Of a DNA stretch of 62,958 nucleotides, positions 8,548-18,393 are shown one piece after another; position 1 is the stretch's first letter, and each line of letters opens with the position of its first letter. The DNA comes from Longirhabdus pacifica. Its GTDB lineage: Bacteria > Bacillota > Bacilli > Paenibacillales > DSM-105158. The DNA is taken from positions 1 through 62,958 of the forward strand of contig NZ_QXJP01000023.1 in the NCBI RefSeq assembly GCF_004115085.1, read 5' to 3'. Below the pieces are notes generated by a model. That model saw nothing but the letters and a program-made list of their open reading frames with translations, was not told the origin of the DNA and made no database searches. The position numbers and the translations under genes were made by a program.

Positions 8548-9416
8548 AGAGAGTTTTAATTACTGGTAAAAATGGTTATATAGGAAATCAGTTAGAGCGG
8601 TGGCTGATGAAATTCCCAGATGACTATGTAGTCCATAAAATCTCTGTTAGAGATGATTTGTGGAGAAATTCTAGTTTTTCTGACTACGATGTAATTATCC
8701 ATTTGGCAGGTATTGCCCATGTTTCATTAAATCCAAAAATGAAAGAGGAATATTATAAAGTTAATAGAGACTTAACAATCGAGATAGCAAAAAAGTCAAA
8801 AGAAGATGGTGTAAAACAATTTATTTTTATGAGTAGTATTATTGTCTATGGTAAAAGTGTTGAGAGACATGGCATGATTGATGAAAGTACAATACCCAAA
8901 CCCAATAATTTCTATGGTATGAGTAAACTTGATGCAGAAAAAGGTATTACATTACTGGAATCAAATGATTTTAAAATTTCCGTAATCAGACCACCAATGA
9001 TTTACGGTAAGGGCTCTAAAGGTAATTATTCTAAGCTTTCAAAATTAGCGAAATTATCACCAATTTTTCCAGATATAGATAATAAGCGTAGTATGTTACA
9101 TATTGATAATCTTAGAGAGTTCATCAAAGTGGTGATTGACCGAAAAGAGACGGGTCTATTTTTTCCACAGAACAAAGAGTATGTTAAAACAAGTGAATTG
9201 GTTAAAATTATTGCAGAGGTGAGTGAGAAAAAGATTTGGATTACAAAGTTACTCAATCCTATAATCAAACTAATGCGTAGAGTTGGTATTGTCAATAAGA
9301 TTTTCGGCAATCTAGTTTATGACCATTCGATGAGTAACTATGATAATGCAAAGTACCAAATTAGAACATTTAGAAAATCGATTGAGTTAACGGAGTTGGA
9401 GAGTGGGCAGTTATGA
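8544..9416 (+). CDS. NAD-dependent epimerase/4-reductase (extended SDR)
   Basis: 290 aa. TGKNGYIG at the N-terminus binds NAD(P); SSIIVYG and YGMSK give the catalytic Ser and YxxxK. Size and companions resemble the UDP-4-keto-6-deoxy-HexNAc 4-reductases (WbpV, WreQ) that act after a CapD/WbpM-type dehydratase, so UDP-QuiNAc or UDP-FucNAc is the likely product. That substrate is inferred from the neighbours (5934 and 7924), not from specific residues. ATGA overlaps at both ends (8544-8547, 9413-9416) tie it to its neighbours. Confidence 0.78.
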   Translation: MKRVLITGKNGYIGNQLERWLMKFPDDYVVHKISVRDDLWRNSSFSDYDVIIHLAGIAHVSLNPKMKEEYYKVNRDLTIEIAKKSKEDGVKQFIFMSSIIVYGKSVERHGMIDESTIPKPNNFYGMSKLDAEKGITLLESNDFKISVIRPPMIYGKGSKGNYSKLSKLAKLSPIFPDIDNKRSMLHIDNLREFIKVVIDRKETGLFFPQNKEYVKTSELVKIIAEVSEKKIWITKLLNPIIKLMRRVGIVNKIFGNLVYDHSMSNYDNAKYQIRTFRKSIELTELESGQL

Positions 9417-10540
9417 ATGCAGTGATTGTTAATTGCTTTGATACTTATGAGGATAGGGTTGACTTAATTTATCAGTTTTTAAAAAAACAAGGGCATGATG
9501 TAATCGTTATTCAGTCTGATTTCAGGCATTTTAAAAAGGTGAAGAGAGAAAATCCTAAAGAAGGGTTTACTTTTGTTGAATCAAAACCTTATTATAAGAA
9601 TCTATCAGTGCAAAGACTTTCATCTCATTATAAGTTTGCAAGAGATGCATTCAAAGTTGTTGAAGAGATAAAACCGGATTTATTGTATACATTTGTACCT
9701 CCAAATTCATTGGCGAAATTTTCGGCTAAATATAAGCAAAAGAATCCAAAAATGAAATTAATATTTGATTTGATGGATTTGTGGCCTGAGACAATGCCAA
9801 CAGGAAATCTTAAGAAATTGCCACCATTCATATTCTGGGGTGCTTTGAGAGACAGAAGTATAAGGTATTCAGATTTTGTTATTACGGAATGTGATTTATA
9901 TCAATCTGTATTAAAAAAACCGTTAAAAGAATTGAAGATTGAGACTTTATATCTAACTAAAAAGGGTATAAATGTAGTTAGCAAACCAAAGTTTTGTGAG
10001 GATGAAATACACTTATCATATTTAGGATCTATTAATAACATTATTGATATTCAAAAGATACAAGAGATCATCCAGGCTATAAAAAAAGTTAAACCAGTGA
10101 CACTTCATATTATTGGTGATGGTGAAAGCAAACAAGATTTAATTGATGTTTCTAAATCTGCTGGAGCGACAGTGATCTACTATGGTAAAGTATATGATTC
10201 GCAAGTGAAACAGAATATTTTCGATAAATGTCATTTTGGTTTAAATATTATGAAAGCTACAGTTTGTGTTGGACTTACAATGAAATCTATTGATTATTTT
10301 CAGCATCGTGTTCCGATTCTAAATAACATTAGTGCTGATACTGCTAAATTAGTTGATGGGTATGATATTGGATATAATATACACGAAGATCTCAAAGGTT
10401 CTGTAGATAAAATCTTATGTTTGAACTCCAAAGATCACATAAAAATGAGAATAAATACTCAAAATGTGTTTGACCAATTTTTTTCAATGGAAGCAGGCAT
10501 AAAAAAGTTAGACTCTATATTTAGAGAGATAGGGATTTGA
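9413..10540 (+). CDS. Glycosyltransferase, GT-B fold, family 4-like
   Basis: 375 aa, no membrane segment. The N-terminal half begins with a Rossmann strand (AVIVNCFDTYEDR) and has FDLMDLWPETMP, typical of the WbuB/WbnE group of GT4 enzymes; the C-terminal half has IHYLGSINN-like LSYLGSINN and LHIIGDGESKQDL, the nucleotide-sugar binding domain. It probably adds the second sugar of the repeat unit on the inner face of the membrane. Donor and linkage cannot be predicted. Start ATG 9413 overlaps the previous stop. Confidence 0.8.
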   Translation: MNAVIVNCFDTYEDRVDLIYQFLKKQGHDVIVIQSDFRHFKKVKRENPKEGFTFVESKPYYKNLSVQRLSSHYKFARDAFKVVEEIKPDLLYTFVPPNSLAKFSAKYKQKNPKMKLIFDLMDLWPETMPTGNLKKLPPFIFWGALRDRSIRYSDFVITECDLYQSVLKKPLKELKIETLYLTKKGINVVSKPKFCEDEIHLSYLGSINNIIDIQKIQEIIQAIKKVKPVTLHIIGDGESKQDLIDVSKSAGATVIYYGKVYDSQVKQNIFDKCHFGLNIMKATVCVGLTMKSIDYFQHRVPILNNISADTAKLVDGYDIGYNIHEDLKGSVDKILCLNSKDHIKMRINTQNVFDQFFSMEAGIKKLDSIFREIGI

Positions 10541-10585
10541 TAGAACAGTGTGTTAAAGGGTCGGTAGTTTAAAAGAGGTGATAGT

Positions 10586-11413
10586 ATGAGCGTGTTAGAT
10601 TTAACTCCTTCCATATCGGTTGTTATTCCAATGTATAATAGTGAAAGTAGTATTTACGATACATTATTATCAGTGAAAAATCAAACTGCATTCTCGAATA
10701 TATTGGAAGTTCTAGTTATTAATGATGGTTCCACAGATAATTCACTAAAAGTAGTAGAAAGTTTTCAAATAAAAAACATGAAGTTCCCATTGAAAATTCT
10801 AAATAAAAGAAATGGTGGAGTTTCTTCAGCGAGAAATTTGGGTATGCAATATTCAAGTGGAGAATGGATAGCACTATTAGATTCAGATGATAAGTGGGTT
10901 AGCAACAAATTAGAAATTCAGCTTAAAATTGTAGAAGAAAATGCTGATATAGATTTCCTAGGTGGTAATTATGATAATGAAGAGTTGAGTATATTAGGTA
11001 GAAAAACAGGAAAATTATATAAAGCAAACATCAAAGATATTTGTATAAAAATGTTTCCCCAATCTTCAACGGTTATTTTTAAAAAGAGAATATTTGATGA
11101 AATAGGTGGATATGATGAGAACCAAAAATATGCTGAGGATGGAAACTATTACATGAATATAATTGCCCAATACAATTATTATCATGTTAATGAATTTTTG
11201 GTCTTGTTTGGAGATGGAAAACCTGCATTTGGGTTTAGTGGGCTGTCTGCTAATTTGAAGGAAATGCACAAAGGGACGATAAAAAATATAAAAGAGCTAG
11301 TAGAGAAATCACTTATCACAAAAAAATTCTATCTATTTCTGAGAGTTTTCTACTTACTTAAGTATTACCGAAGAATTATAATAACGAAAAGAAATAAGTG
11401 GAGAAAAAAATGA
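10586..11413 (+). CDS. Glycosyltransferase, family 2
   Basis: 275 aa. Classic GT-A features: VVIPMYNSE near residue 12, NDGSTDNS near 48, GVSSARNLG near 83, and the metal-binding DSDD near 100. AGAGGTGAT precedes ATG 10586. The C-terminal ~60 residues are basic with a hydrophobic stretch, possibly membrane-associating. It extends the lipid-linked repeat unit; donor unknown. The stop overlaps the next start by ATGA (11410-11413). Confidence 0.85.
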   Translation: MSVLDLTPSISVVIPMYNSESSIYDTLLSVKNQTAFSNILEVLVINDGSTDNSLKVVESFQIKNMKFPLKILNKRNGGVSSARNLGMQYSSGEWIALLDSDDKWVSNKLEIQLKIVEENADIDFLGGNYDNEELSILGRKTGKLYKANIKDICIKMFPQSSTVIFKKRIFDEIGGYDENQKYAEDGNYYMNIIAQYNYYHVNEFLVLFGDGKPAFGFSGLSANLKEMHKGTIKNIKELVEKSLITKKFYLFLRVFYLLKYYRRIIITKRNKWRKK

Positions 11414-12699
11414 TGACAATTAAGAGTGAGAATAATATTTTCAAAAATACCGTTCATTTATTAACTATATTAATGGTTGTTTGGTTAATCACTCCTTATT
11501 TTTATAGAAACGTTCCCTTAATAGTAGGTCTAATCTTAATTGTTATATGGATATTCATTGCTGGATTATCAACAATGAATAAAGAAATTAGAATTCCTAA
11601 ATACTTTATGTATTCTTTTATATATTTAGGAATAATACTTAGTTATAGAATTTTAGGTTTATCATCGGCTGCGTGGGGAAACTATGTCAAATTGATAATT
11701 TTTTTCTTTTTTTCATGGGTTTATTTTTATTATAAAAAAAATATGGATACTAGAAAGCAAACTCAATTAATAAATATTGGTATTTTCATATCAATAATAA
11801 ATGTTTGGAGTAATATTTACCTTCTGTATTTATATCCTAATGCATCTGTTGAATTAAATTTCTCAAGGATGTTTTATAATACTAATGTGGGGGGAACAAT
11901 GTTTAGCTTTTACTCGGTATTATTAGTAGTACTTTTTTTGGTAACTAACAGTGATTTGAAAAATAAAAAAATAAAGTTGTTATACATACTTAGTATGATT
12001 AGCTTATTTATATATATACTACAAGCTGCACGTTCAATATCAATATTTGTACTGTTAGTTGCTATATCACTATATTTTTATAATAAATTATCGGTGATTA
12101 AAAATAGAGTTGAAAGAGTACTATATAAAGTTTTCATTATTATGTTATCTTTCATATTTCTAATAAACCTAGTAAACATTTTAATTATACTCAATAATTA
12201 TATTGGAATTGATAGAATTACAGTAAGGATTAACGCAATCATAGCGACGCTTTCAGGTGGTGGCTCTGAACAAGCGGTTTCACTTCTGAGTAGACTTCAA
12301 TTATACGAATTAAGTATTACAACATTTTTTTCTTCCATTGAAAATTTCATTTTTGGTGTTGGTTATCATACTACAGAACAATTATCTACAGGGTGGCTTT
12401 TTAATATTGGTGTCGGAAATCACTCGGAGGTTTTAGATATTGCTGCTAGATATGGTTTAATTGGATTACTACCAATTTTTATGTTTTTACATCGTTTCTT
12501 TAGGTATGTTCAATATGATATTCAAATAAAAGATATTTATAATTTTAAATTAATTGGAATTATATTTTTAATTTACTCTATTTTAAATAATAGTTTTGAT
12601 CCGTCATTAGGAGTACTTGTTTTTTTGATTATTCCTTTATATTTTACTAGAATGGAAAATATTAAAGAAAAAAAGATGGGGGAGACAGATGCAGTTTAA
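11410..12699 (+). CDS. Wzy-like polysaccharide polymerase
   Basis: 429 aa from ATG 11410 (GGAG 6 bases upstream; a GTG at 11398 lies inside the previous gene). About ten hydrophobic helices, very rich in Ile, Leu, Phe and Tyr, with a large loop ending in GVGNHSEVLDIAARYGLIGLLP, the conserved loop-plus-helix of the O-antigen polymerase/ligase superfamily. It is the only such protein within the variable block, beside a Wzx-like flippase gene, so it is the likely polymerase. Base composition is strongly AT-rich. Confidence 0.82.
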   Translation: MMTIKSENNIFKNTVHLLTILMVVWLITPYFYRNVPLIVGLILIVIWIFIAGLSTMNKEIRIPKYFMYSFIYLGIILSYRILGLSSAAWGNYVKLIIFFFFSWVYFYYKKNMDTRKQTQLINIGIFISIINVWSNIYLLYLYPNASVELNFSRMFYNTNVGGTMFSFYSVLLVVLFLVTNSDLKNKKIKLLYILSMISLFIYILQAARSISIFVLLVAISLYFYNKLSVIKNRVERVLYKVFIIMLSFIFLINLVNILIILNNYIGIDRITVRINAIIATLSGGGSEQAVSLLSRLQLYELSITTFFSSIENFIFGVGYHTTEQLSTGWLFNIGVGNHSEVLDIAARYGLIGLLPIFMFLHRFFRYVQYDIQIKDIYNFKLIGIIFLIYSILNNSFDPSLGVLVFLIIPLYFTRMENIKEKKMGETDAV

Positions 12700-13549
12700 T
12701 ACAAAGGGTATTAAGAACGTAATCAAGTCAAATAGATTATTATATTGGTTTGTTAGGCAAGTAAGGAAAATTCAATATTATTATATACCTTCGATTAAAT
12801 TTTTATTTTTTAATTTTTTGAGAAAAAATAATATATGGAAGAATAAAAGAGTAGAGAGCATTAAAAAGTTTAAGAATAAGCATCAAGATGATAGATGCTT
12901 TATTGTTGCTACTGGACCTAGTTTAAGAGTAGACGATATTGAAAAATTATCAGGAGAAATTACAATTGGTATGAATTCAATTTGCAAAATTGGTAATAAA
13001 ACCAATTGGAGACCAACATATTATGGTATACAGGACATACATGTGTATAGGAATTTAAAAGAAGACATAATAAAATTAAACAAAACTGAGGCTATTTTTA
13101 TATCTAGTGATTTTCCGAAAAAAGAAAAAATAAAAAATTCAAACGTGATTGAAATGCCTATATATGGAAAAAATCATCTGATAAACCCTAACGCAGATAA
13201 TATTGAATTCTCAAATGATTGCTATGATGTAATTCACGATGGATATACAATAACATATTCCCTTCTTCAGCTAGCAGTTTACATGGGATTTAAAGAAATT
13301 TATTTGATAGGTGCAGATACAAGTTATGCAAAAAAAGGACCACACCATTTTATAGAAACAGGAATTATAGACCCTTACTTTAACATAGCTGGTGAGAGGA
13401 TGAATAGAGCTTACGGCGTCGCAAAACATTTTGCAGATCAAAATGGAATTAAAATCTATAATGCAACAAGAGGAGGCTTTTTAGAAGTATTTGAAAGAGT
13501 AGATTTTGATAAACTTGAATTAAAATCACTTGAAAGAGGTATACACTGA
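12689..13549 (+). CDS. MptE/DUF115-like putative glycosyltransferase
   Basis: 286 aa, not a standard glycosyltransferase. After a basic N-terminus come FIVATGPSLRVDDI (near 70), a GxGPSL-type nucleotide loop, ITIGMNSICKI, and later YLIGADTSYAKKGPHHF. This pattern matches the MptE-like/DUF115 group found in capsule loci, and recalls the GNGPSL start of CMP-sialic-acid transferases (GT42). Since the locus also appears to make a CMP-ulosonate (18394-21274), this is my best candidate for the Kdo transferase, but only by motif resemblance and exclusion. It overlaps wzy by 11 bases. Confidence 0.6.
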   Translation: MQFNTKGIKNVIKSNRLLYWFVRQVRKIQYYYIPSIKFLFFNFLRKNNIWKNKRVESIKKFKNKHQDDRCFIVATGPSLRVDDIEKLSGEITIGMNSICKIGNKTNWRPTYYGIQDIHVYRNLKEDIIKLNKTEAIFISSDFPKKEKIKNSNVIEMPIYGKNHLINPNADNIEFSNDCYDVIHDGYTITYSLLQLAVYMGFKEIYLIGADTSYAKKGPHHFIETGIIDPYFNIAGERMNRAYGVAKHFADQNGIKIYNATRGGFLEVFERVDFDKLELKSLERGIH

Positions 13550-13550
13550 G

Positions 13551-14669
13551 ATGAAAAGTTTTAAATACTTACATATAATGACTCATCCTGCGATGTTTTT
13601 TAATGAAAATATAATTGATATGATCCATTTGAATAATGATACTTTCGATTCAGCTGAGCATCTATTCATTGTAGGTTATGAAGATATTTATAATAAATAT
13701 AAAATGTATGATAATGTGATACTTATACCTAAAATTATGACTAAGAATTATGGCAAGTTTCTTAGATACTGCAATAATGCTCAATTTGTATTCTTACATC
13801 AAAATTGGTTTTACGATTTTATAAGACTATTGATTACGCCAATTAAAATTAGAAAGAAATATATTTGGTGTGTATGGGGACATGATTTATATACTAATTA
13901 TGGAATGACCACAGGATTAAAAGAGAGAACTAAAATGTTTCTAAGAAAAATAGGTGGGTTATTGATAAACTTTGAAAGTAAATATTATAAAGGAATTGGA
14001 ATAGGGTTTAAATATGATGCATTAGAAATTAAAAAGCGATTCAAAAAAAATATCAACATATATTTATGTCCGTATCGAATTGGGCTTGATAAAGAAGTAG
14101 TTGAAAGAATTAAATCCAGCAATGATACAGTATATGAGAATAAGTCAAATATTAAAATTATGATTGGTCATTCTGCTCATTCATATTTAAATCATAAAAA
14201 AATATTGAAAAAATTAGAAAAATTTAAAGATGAAAACATATTAATATCACTACCTTTGGTTTATGGTAATCAAAAATACGCTCAGGAAGTAATACAATAC
14301 TCGAAAAGCATTTTTGGAGAAGATAAGGTTGAGGTTTTGGAAAGAAGGTTGAGCAGTGTTGATTATATTAAGTATTTAAATTCTGTAGATGTTGCAATCA
14401 TGGATCAAGTTCAACAAAGTGGATTAGGCAATTTGTACTCTTTATTATTTTTGAATAAGAAAGTTTACTTAAATGGAGATGGTGTCTTATCTCAAGCTTT
14501 TTTTCTAGAGGGATTGTACTTGAATGAGACCAGTCAAATTGATAGACAATCTTTCGAAGAATTTGCACAATGCAGCAATAAAAGTGAATATTGGTATCCT
14601 GGCTATATGTTAGATGATACTAATATGATTAGAATGTGGAAAGAAACTTTAAAAAAGTTATCTTCATAA
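13551..14669 (+). CDS. GT56-like (WecF-type) 4-acetamido-4,6-dideoxyhexosyltransferase
   Basis: 372 aa from ATG 13551, one base after the previous stop (a TTG at 13530 is inside that gene). CVWGHDLYTNYG resembles the IWGADLY motif of WecF, and the second half (IMIGHSAHSYLNHKKIL, ISLPLVYGNQKYAQEV, QSGLGNLY) follows the WecF pattern of NSGD...NEH, VPMGYP...YI, QQGIGT. WecF moves Fuc4NAc from dTDP-Fuc4NAc to lipid-linked sugar. The locus encodes a dTDP-sugar pathway, a 4-aminotransferase and an acetyltransferase, so a dTDP-4-acylamino-4,6-dideoxyhexose donor fits. Sequence similarity is judged by eye. Confidence 0.7.
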   Translation: MKSFKYLHIMTHPAMFFNENIIDMIHLNNDTFDSAEHLFIVGYEDIYNKYKMYDNVILIPKIMTKNYGKFLRYCNNAQFVFLHQNWFYDFIRLLITPIKIRKKYIWCVWGHDLYTNYGMTTGLKERTKMFLRKIGGLLINFESKYYKGIGIGFKYDALEIKKRFKKNINIYLCPYRIGLDKEVVERIKSSNDTVYENKSNIKIMIGHSAHSYLNHKKILKKLEKFKDENILISLPLVYGNQKYAQEVIQYSKSIFGEDKVEVLERRLSSVDYIKYLNSVDVAIMDQVQQSGLGNLYSLLFLNKKVYLNGDGVLSQAFFLEGLYLNETSQIDRQSFEEFAQCSNKSEYWYPGYMLDDTNMIRMWKETLKKLSS

Positions 14670-14706
14670 ACAACTAACTATTTCTGGGAGTGAAAGGGTG
14701 ATCAAC

Positions 14707-15405
14707 TTGAGAGTAGGTATAATGCAACCTTATTTTTTTCCTTATATTGGTTATTGGCAATTAATGAATGGCGTCGATAAATATGTTATTTATGATGATG
14801 TTAATTTTATTAGGCGTGGTTGGATTAATAGGAATCGAATACTTATGAATGGCGAACCTATGCTGATAAATTTAATCATGAGTGGAGCAAGTTCTAGCAA
14901 GCTGATTAACGAAGTGAAAGTAGAAAAGGACGAAAAACATAAACATAAACTTTTAAAGACAATAGAACGTTGTTATAAAAAAGCACCAAATTATGAGGAT
15001 ACATATCATTTAATCGAAGATATCATTTCTAACGATGAAGAGGATTTGTCTCTTTACCTTGAATATTTAATGAAAAAAATTGCTCAATACTTAGAAATAA
15101 AAACTGAATTTATTTTATCATCTCATATTGCGAAAGATAATAGTTTGAAAGGGGAAGATAAGATTATTGAGATATGTAAAATTCTTAATGCATCAGAATA
15201 TTTTAATGCAATAGGCGGTGTAGATCTTTATTCTCGAGAAGTATTTAATTTAAATGAGATTAAGTTGAATTTTTTGCAAACAGAATTAGTTGAATACAAT
15301 CAGTTTGGAAATAAGTTTGTACCGAATTTATCTATTATAGATGTTATGATGTTCAATTCAAAAGATAGTGTAAAACAGATGCTGAATTGCTATTCATTGT
15401 CATAA
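14707..15405 (+). CDS. WbqC-like protein
   Basis: 232 aa from TTG 14707, because the family begins directly before the RVGIMQPYFFPYIGYWQL motif; a GTG at 14698 is possible (GGGAG upstream). It continues with DKYVIYDDVNFIRRGWINRN, diagnostic of PF08889 (WbqC). The biochemical role of the family is not settled as far as I know; members sit beside DegT aminotransferases and acyltransferases in O-antigen and flagellin-glycan loci, as here, suggesting a part in modifying an amino sugar. Confidence 0.8.
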   Translation: MRVGIMQPYFFPYIGYWQLMNGVDKYVIYDDVNFIRRGWINRNRILMNGEPMLINLIMSGASSSKLINEVKVEKDEKHKHKLLKTIERCYKKAPNYEDTYHLIEDIISNDEEDLSLYLEYLMKKIAQYLEIKTEFILSSHIAKDNSLKGEDKIIEICKILNASEYFNAIGGVDLYSREVFNLNEIKLNFLQTELVEYNQFGNKFVPNLSIIDVMMFNSKDSVKQMLNCYSLS

Positions 15406-15417
15406 TGAGGTGGTATT

Positions 15418-15870
15418 ATGGAGAAGGAGAAGTTTAAAATTATTAGAACACAGTCTGTTCTTAAAGTTAATGAAATACTTACCGATTTTGATTTTTTTTT
15501 CAACCCACCACTCCAAGTGAAAATAAGTGATTTAAAAACTTATGCAAGAAAAGTAGTCACTAATGGTCATGTATATGTTGCAATAATACAAGGAAAATCG
15601 ATTGGATTCATATCATTTTACACAAATGATAATATCTCAAATATAGGATATCTATCTCTGATTGCTGTTAATCCAAACTTTAGAGTAAGGGGGATTGGAT
15701 TTGAGTTAATTAAACAGTTTGAAAAAATAAGTTATGAAAATAAAATGAAAATACTAAAGCTTGAAGTATTAGATAATAATCATCATGCTCATAATTTTTA
15801 CAAAAAGAATGGATATGAGCATATTGGAAGAGCATCTGTAAATTCAAGTTATATGGCTAAAAAAATTTAG
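15418..15870 (+). CDS. GNAT-family N-acetyltransferase
   Basis: 150 aa. The GNAT core is clear: VYVAIIQGKSIGFISFY, LSLIAVNPNFRVRGIG (the acetyl-CoA P-loop, R-x-x-G-I-G), LEVLDNNHHAHNFYKKNGYE. Placed between wbqC and the sugar aminotransferase, it probably acylates the 4-amino group of the dideoxyhexose. It could instead act on another amine. GAGGTGG precedes ATG 15418. Confidence 0.85.
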   Translation: MEKEKFKIIRTQSVLKVNEILTDFDFFFNPPLQVKISDLKTYARKVVTNGHVYVAIIQGKSIGFISFYTNDNISNIGYLSLIAVNPNFRVRGIGFELIKQFEKISYENKMKILKLEVLDNNHHAHNFYKKNGYEHIGRASVNSSYMAKKI

Positions 15871-15883
15871 TAGGAGTCTAGAT

Positions 15884-16981
15884 ATGGCGATTCAAGTGAC
15901 AAAATCTTCAATGCCAGACTTTGAAGAATATATTAATGAAATAAAAGATCTATGGGATACTCATTGGCTTACTAATATGGGGGCTAAACATAAAATTTTT
16001 GAATCTCAGCTTTTAAATTATTTAAAAACAAATAATATTACTTTATTTGCGAACGGACATTTAGCATTAGAATGCAGTATAGCTGCATTAGAACTAACGG
16101 GAGAAGTAATTACTACTCCTTTTACTTTTGCATCGACAACCCATGCAATTGTACGTAATGGTCTTAAACCAGTTTTTTGCGATATTAATCCTATTGATTA
16201 TACAATAGATGTTGACAAAATAGAGGGTTTAATTAATGAAAAAACTTCTGCAATTTTACCTGTACATGTTTACGGAAACGTATGTGATGTTGAAGCAATA
16301 GAAACCATAGCTAAAAAGCATAATCTTAAGGTGATTTATGATGCGGCGCACTCCTTTGGTGTTAAAGTCAACGGCAAAGGTATAGGTACATTTGGTGATG
16401 CATCGATGTTTAGCTTTCATGCTACAAAAGTTTTTAATACAATAGAAGGGGGAGCTATCACATATAATAATCCTTCTCTTAGAGAAATACTTAATGACTT
16501 AAAAAATTTTGGTATAACTGGACCTGAGAATGTGGAGTATGTTGGTGGTAATGCCAAGATGAATGAATTTCAAGCTGCAATGGGAATATGCAATCTTAGG
16601 CATATAGATGTTGAAATTGAAAAAAGGAAAAAAGTGGTTGAACGTTACATCTCTAATTTAGAAGAAGTTAAAGGGATAAAGTTACCTAAAGAGCAAAAGG
16701 GTGTAAAAAGTAATTATGCATATTTACCTGCTGTATTCGATGGTTATGAGAAAAACAGAGATGAAGTTTTTAAAAAACTAAAGGAAAATGATATTCTAGC
16801 AAGAAAGTATTTTTATCCGATTGTCTCCAACTATGCATGCTATAAAGATGTATATGATGAAGAAAATACGCCAGTAGCAAAAGATATCGCAAATCGAGTA
16901 CTAACACTACCTCTTTATGCTGACTTAAGTCTGGATGAAGTCGATAAAATCTGCCATATAATCTTGAGGTCAAAATGTTGA
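15884..16981 (+). CDS. DegT/DnrJ/EryC1 sugar aminotransferase (VioA/DesI-like)
   Basis: 365 aa PLP enzyme of fold type I. WLTNMG near residue 30 and TTPFTFASTTHAI are typical of the nucleotide-sugar 4-aminotransferases; DAAHSFG carries the PLP-nitrogen Asp and SFHATKVFNTIEGG the Schiff-base Lys. With dTDP-4-keto-6-deoxyglucose supplied by RmlA/RmlB (21330, 23633) the expected product is dTDP-Qui4N or dTDP-Fuc4N. The stereochemistry cannot be read from the sequence. TAGGAG precedes ATG 15884; the 3' end overlaps the flippase start by 7 bases. Confidence 0.85.
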   Translation: MAIQVTKSSMPDFEEYINEIKDLWDTHWLTNMGAKHKIFESQLLNYLKTNNITLFANGHLALECSIAALELTGEVITTPFTFASTTHAIVRNGLKPVFCDINPIDYTIDVDKIEGLINEKTSAILPVHVYGNVCDVEAIETIAKKHNLKVIYDAAHSFGVKVNGKGIGTFGDASMFSFHATKVFNTIEGGAITYNNPSLREILNDLKNFGITGPENVEYVGGNAKMNEFQAAMGICNLRHIDVEIEKRKKVVERYISNLEEVKGIKLPKEQKGVKSNYAYLPAVFDGYEKNRDEVFKKLKENDILARKYFYPIVSNYACYKDVYDEENTPVAKDIANRVLTLPLYADLSLDEVDKICHIILRSKC

Positions 16982-18357
16982 TAAAAAACTCAAAATTAAA
17001 AGCAGGGAGCTTTTATTTGTTTGGCAATGTCTTCAATAAGGCTATTGCATTTCTTACTATCCCTATATTTACAAGATTATTAACAACTAGTGAATATGGT
17101 ATGGTTAGCACATATATATCATGGGTTACAATAGTAGGTGCATTTATTGGACTCTCACTAGGAAGTTCAATAAGAAGTGTATATAATGAATCGAAGCCAG
17201 AAGTTGATGCTTACATATCATCTATACTGTTCTTATCAATGGTTAACTTTTTACTAACAACTTTCCTAGTGTTATTAATAATAAAACTAGCGGCATTTGA
17301 AGTGGACAAGATTCTAGTTTTACTATGTTTCACTCAAGCGTATATGACCACAGTAATAAATGCGATTTCTATTAAGTATATGATGGGTTTTCAATATGTA
17401 AAAAAAACATTATTATTAGCTGTTCCTAACATTATTGTAGCTGTTCTATCTATTATTCTTATTCTGAAAATGGATGATATGAAACATATGGGTAGTATTT
17501 GGTCCTACTTTATAGTGTATTCTATAATTGGAACTTTGTTATTTTTTATTAGCATGCTCAAAGGGAAAACAATAATAAATATAAGTTTCTGGAGATACGG
17601 ATTGAAATTTTCTTTACCTTTAATCTTCCATGGGCTTTCATTAGTAATGCTGGCTCAATCTGATAGAATAATGATAACAGCGTTTAAAAGTGCTTCTGAG
17701 ACAGGTGTTTATAGTTTGGTTTATAATTTTAGTATGGTTGCTATAGTGGTAACAACTTCTTTGGAAAGTATCTGGATTCCATGGTTTAACGAAAGATTAA
17801 AAAAATTCGATAAAAAAATCATAAATAGTAAAGTTAAATACTACATTGCTTCTGTGTTATATATAAATTTTATGATTATGCTGGTAGCTCCTGACATATT
17901 GTTTATTATAGCACCTATTGAATATGAGTGGGGAGTTGTATTAATTCCTCCTATAGTAGCTAGTTCATACTTCATTTTTCTGAACTCCTTTTCTATTAAT
18001 TTAGAGTATTATTACAAAAAAACAAGGATAATCGCTACTAATACAGTTTTGATTGCTTTAATTAATATTGGACTAAACTATATTCTCATTCCACAATTTG
18101 GTGCAATTGCTGCCGCATATACAACACTCTTCTCTTATGGTGTTTCTTTTTTGCTACACTGTGCATCATCAAGGAAGATTGACAGCGATTTATTTCCTTT
18201 TAAAACCTACGCACTCCCATTAATTGGACTTTTATCATCAGTTATTATAACTTATACAATTATGGACTATACCTATATTCGGTGGGGTCTGTTCTTATTG
18301 GTATCATCTATCTTCACTATATATGTAATTAAAAACCGAAGTGCAATTTATGCCTAA
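16975..18357 (+). CDS. Wzx-type lipid-linked oligosaccharide flippase
   Basis: 460 aa with about 12-14 hydrophobic helices. The N-terminus GSFYLFGNVFNKAIAFLTIPIFTRLLTTSEYG is the diagnostic start of the MATE/MVF-superfamily polysaccharide transporters. It moves the undecaprenyl-diphosphate repeat unit across the membrane to the polymerase at 11410. Like its neighbours it is AT-rich, consistent with the serotype-specific block. Confidence 0.9.
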   Translation: MLIKNSKLKAGSFYLFGNVFNKAIAFLTIPIFTRLLTTSEYGMVSTYISWVTIVGAFIGLSLGSSIRSVYNESKPEVDAYISSILFLSMVNFLLTTFLVLLIIKLAAFEVDKILVLLCFTQAYMTTVINAISIKYMMGFQYVKKTLLLAVPNIIVAVLSIILILKMDDMKHMGSIWSYFIVYSIIGTLLFFISMLKGKTIINISFWRYGLKFSLPLIFHGLSLVMLAQSDRIMITAFKSASETGVYSLVYNFSMVAIVVTTSLESIWIPWFNERLKKFDKKIINSKVKYYIASVLYINFMIMLVAPDILFIIAPIEYEWGVVLIPPIVASSYFIFLNSFSINLEYYYKKTRIIATNTVLIALINIGLNYILIPQFGAIAAAYTTLFSYGVSFLLHCASSRKIDSDLFPFKTYALPLIGLLSSVIITYTIMDYTYIRWGLFLLVSSIFTIYVIKNRSAIYA

Positions 18358-18393
18358 TCGTAGATAGTTGAAATAAAAATAAGGCGGTGGAAA

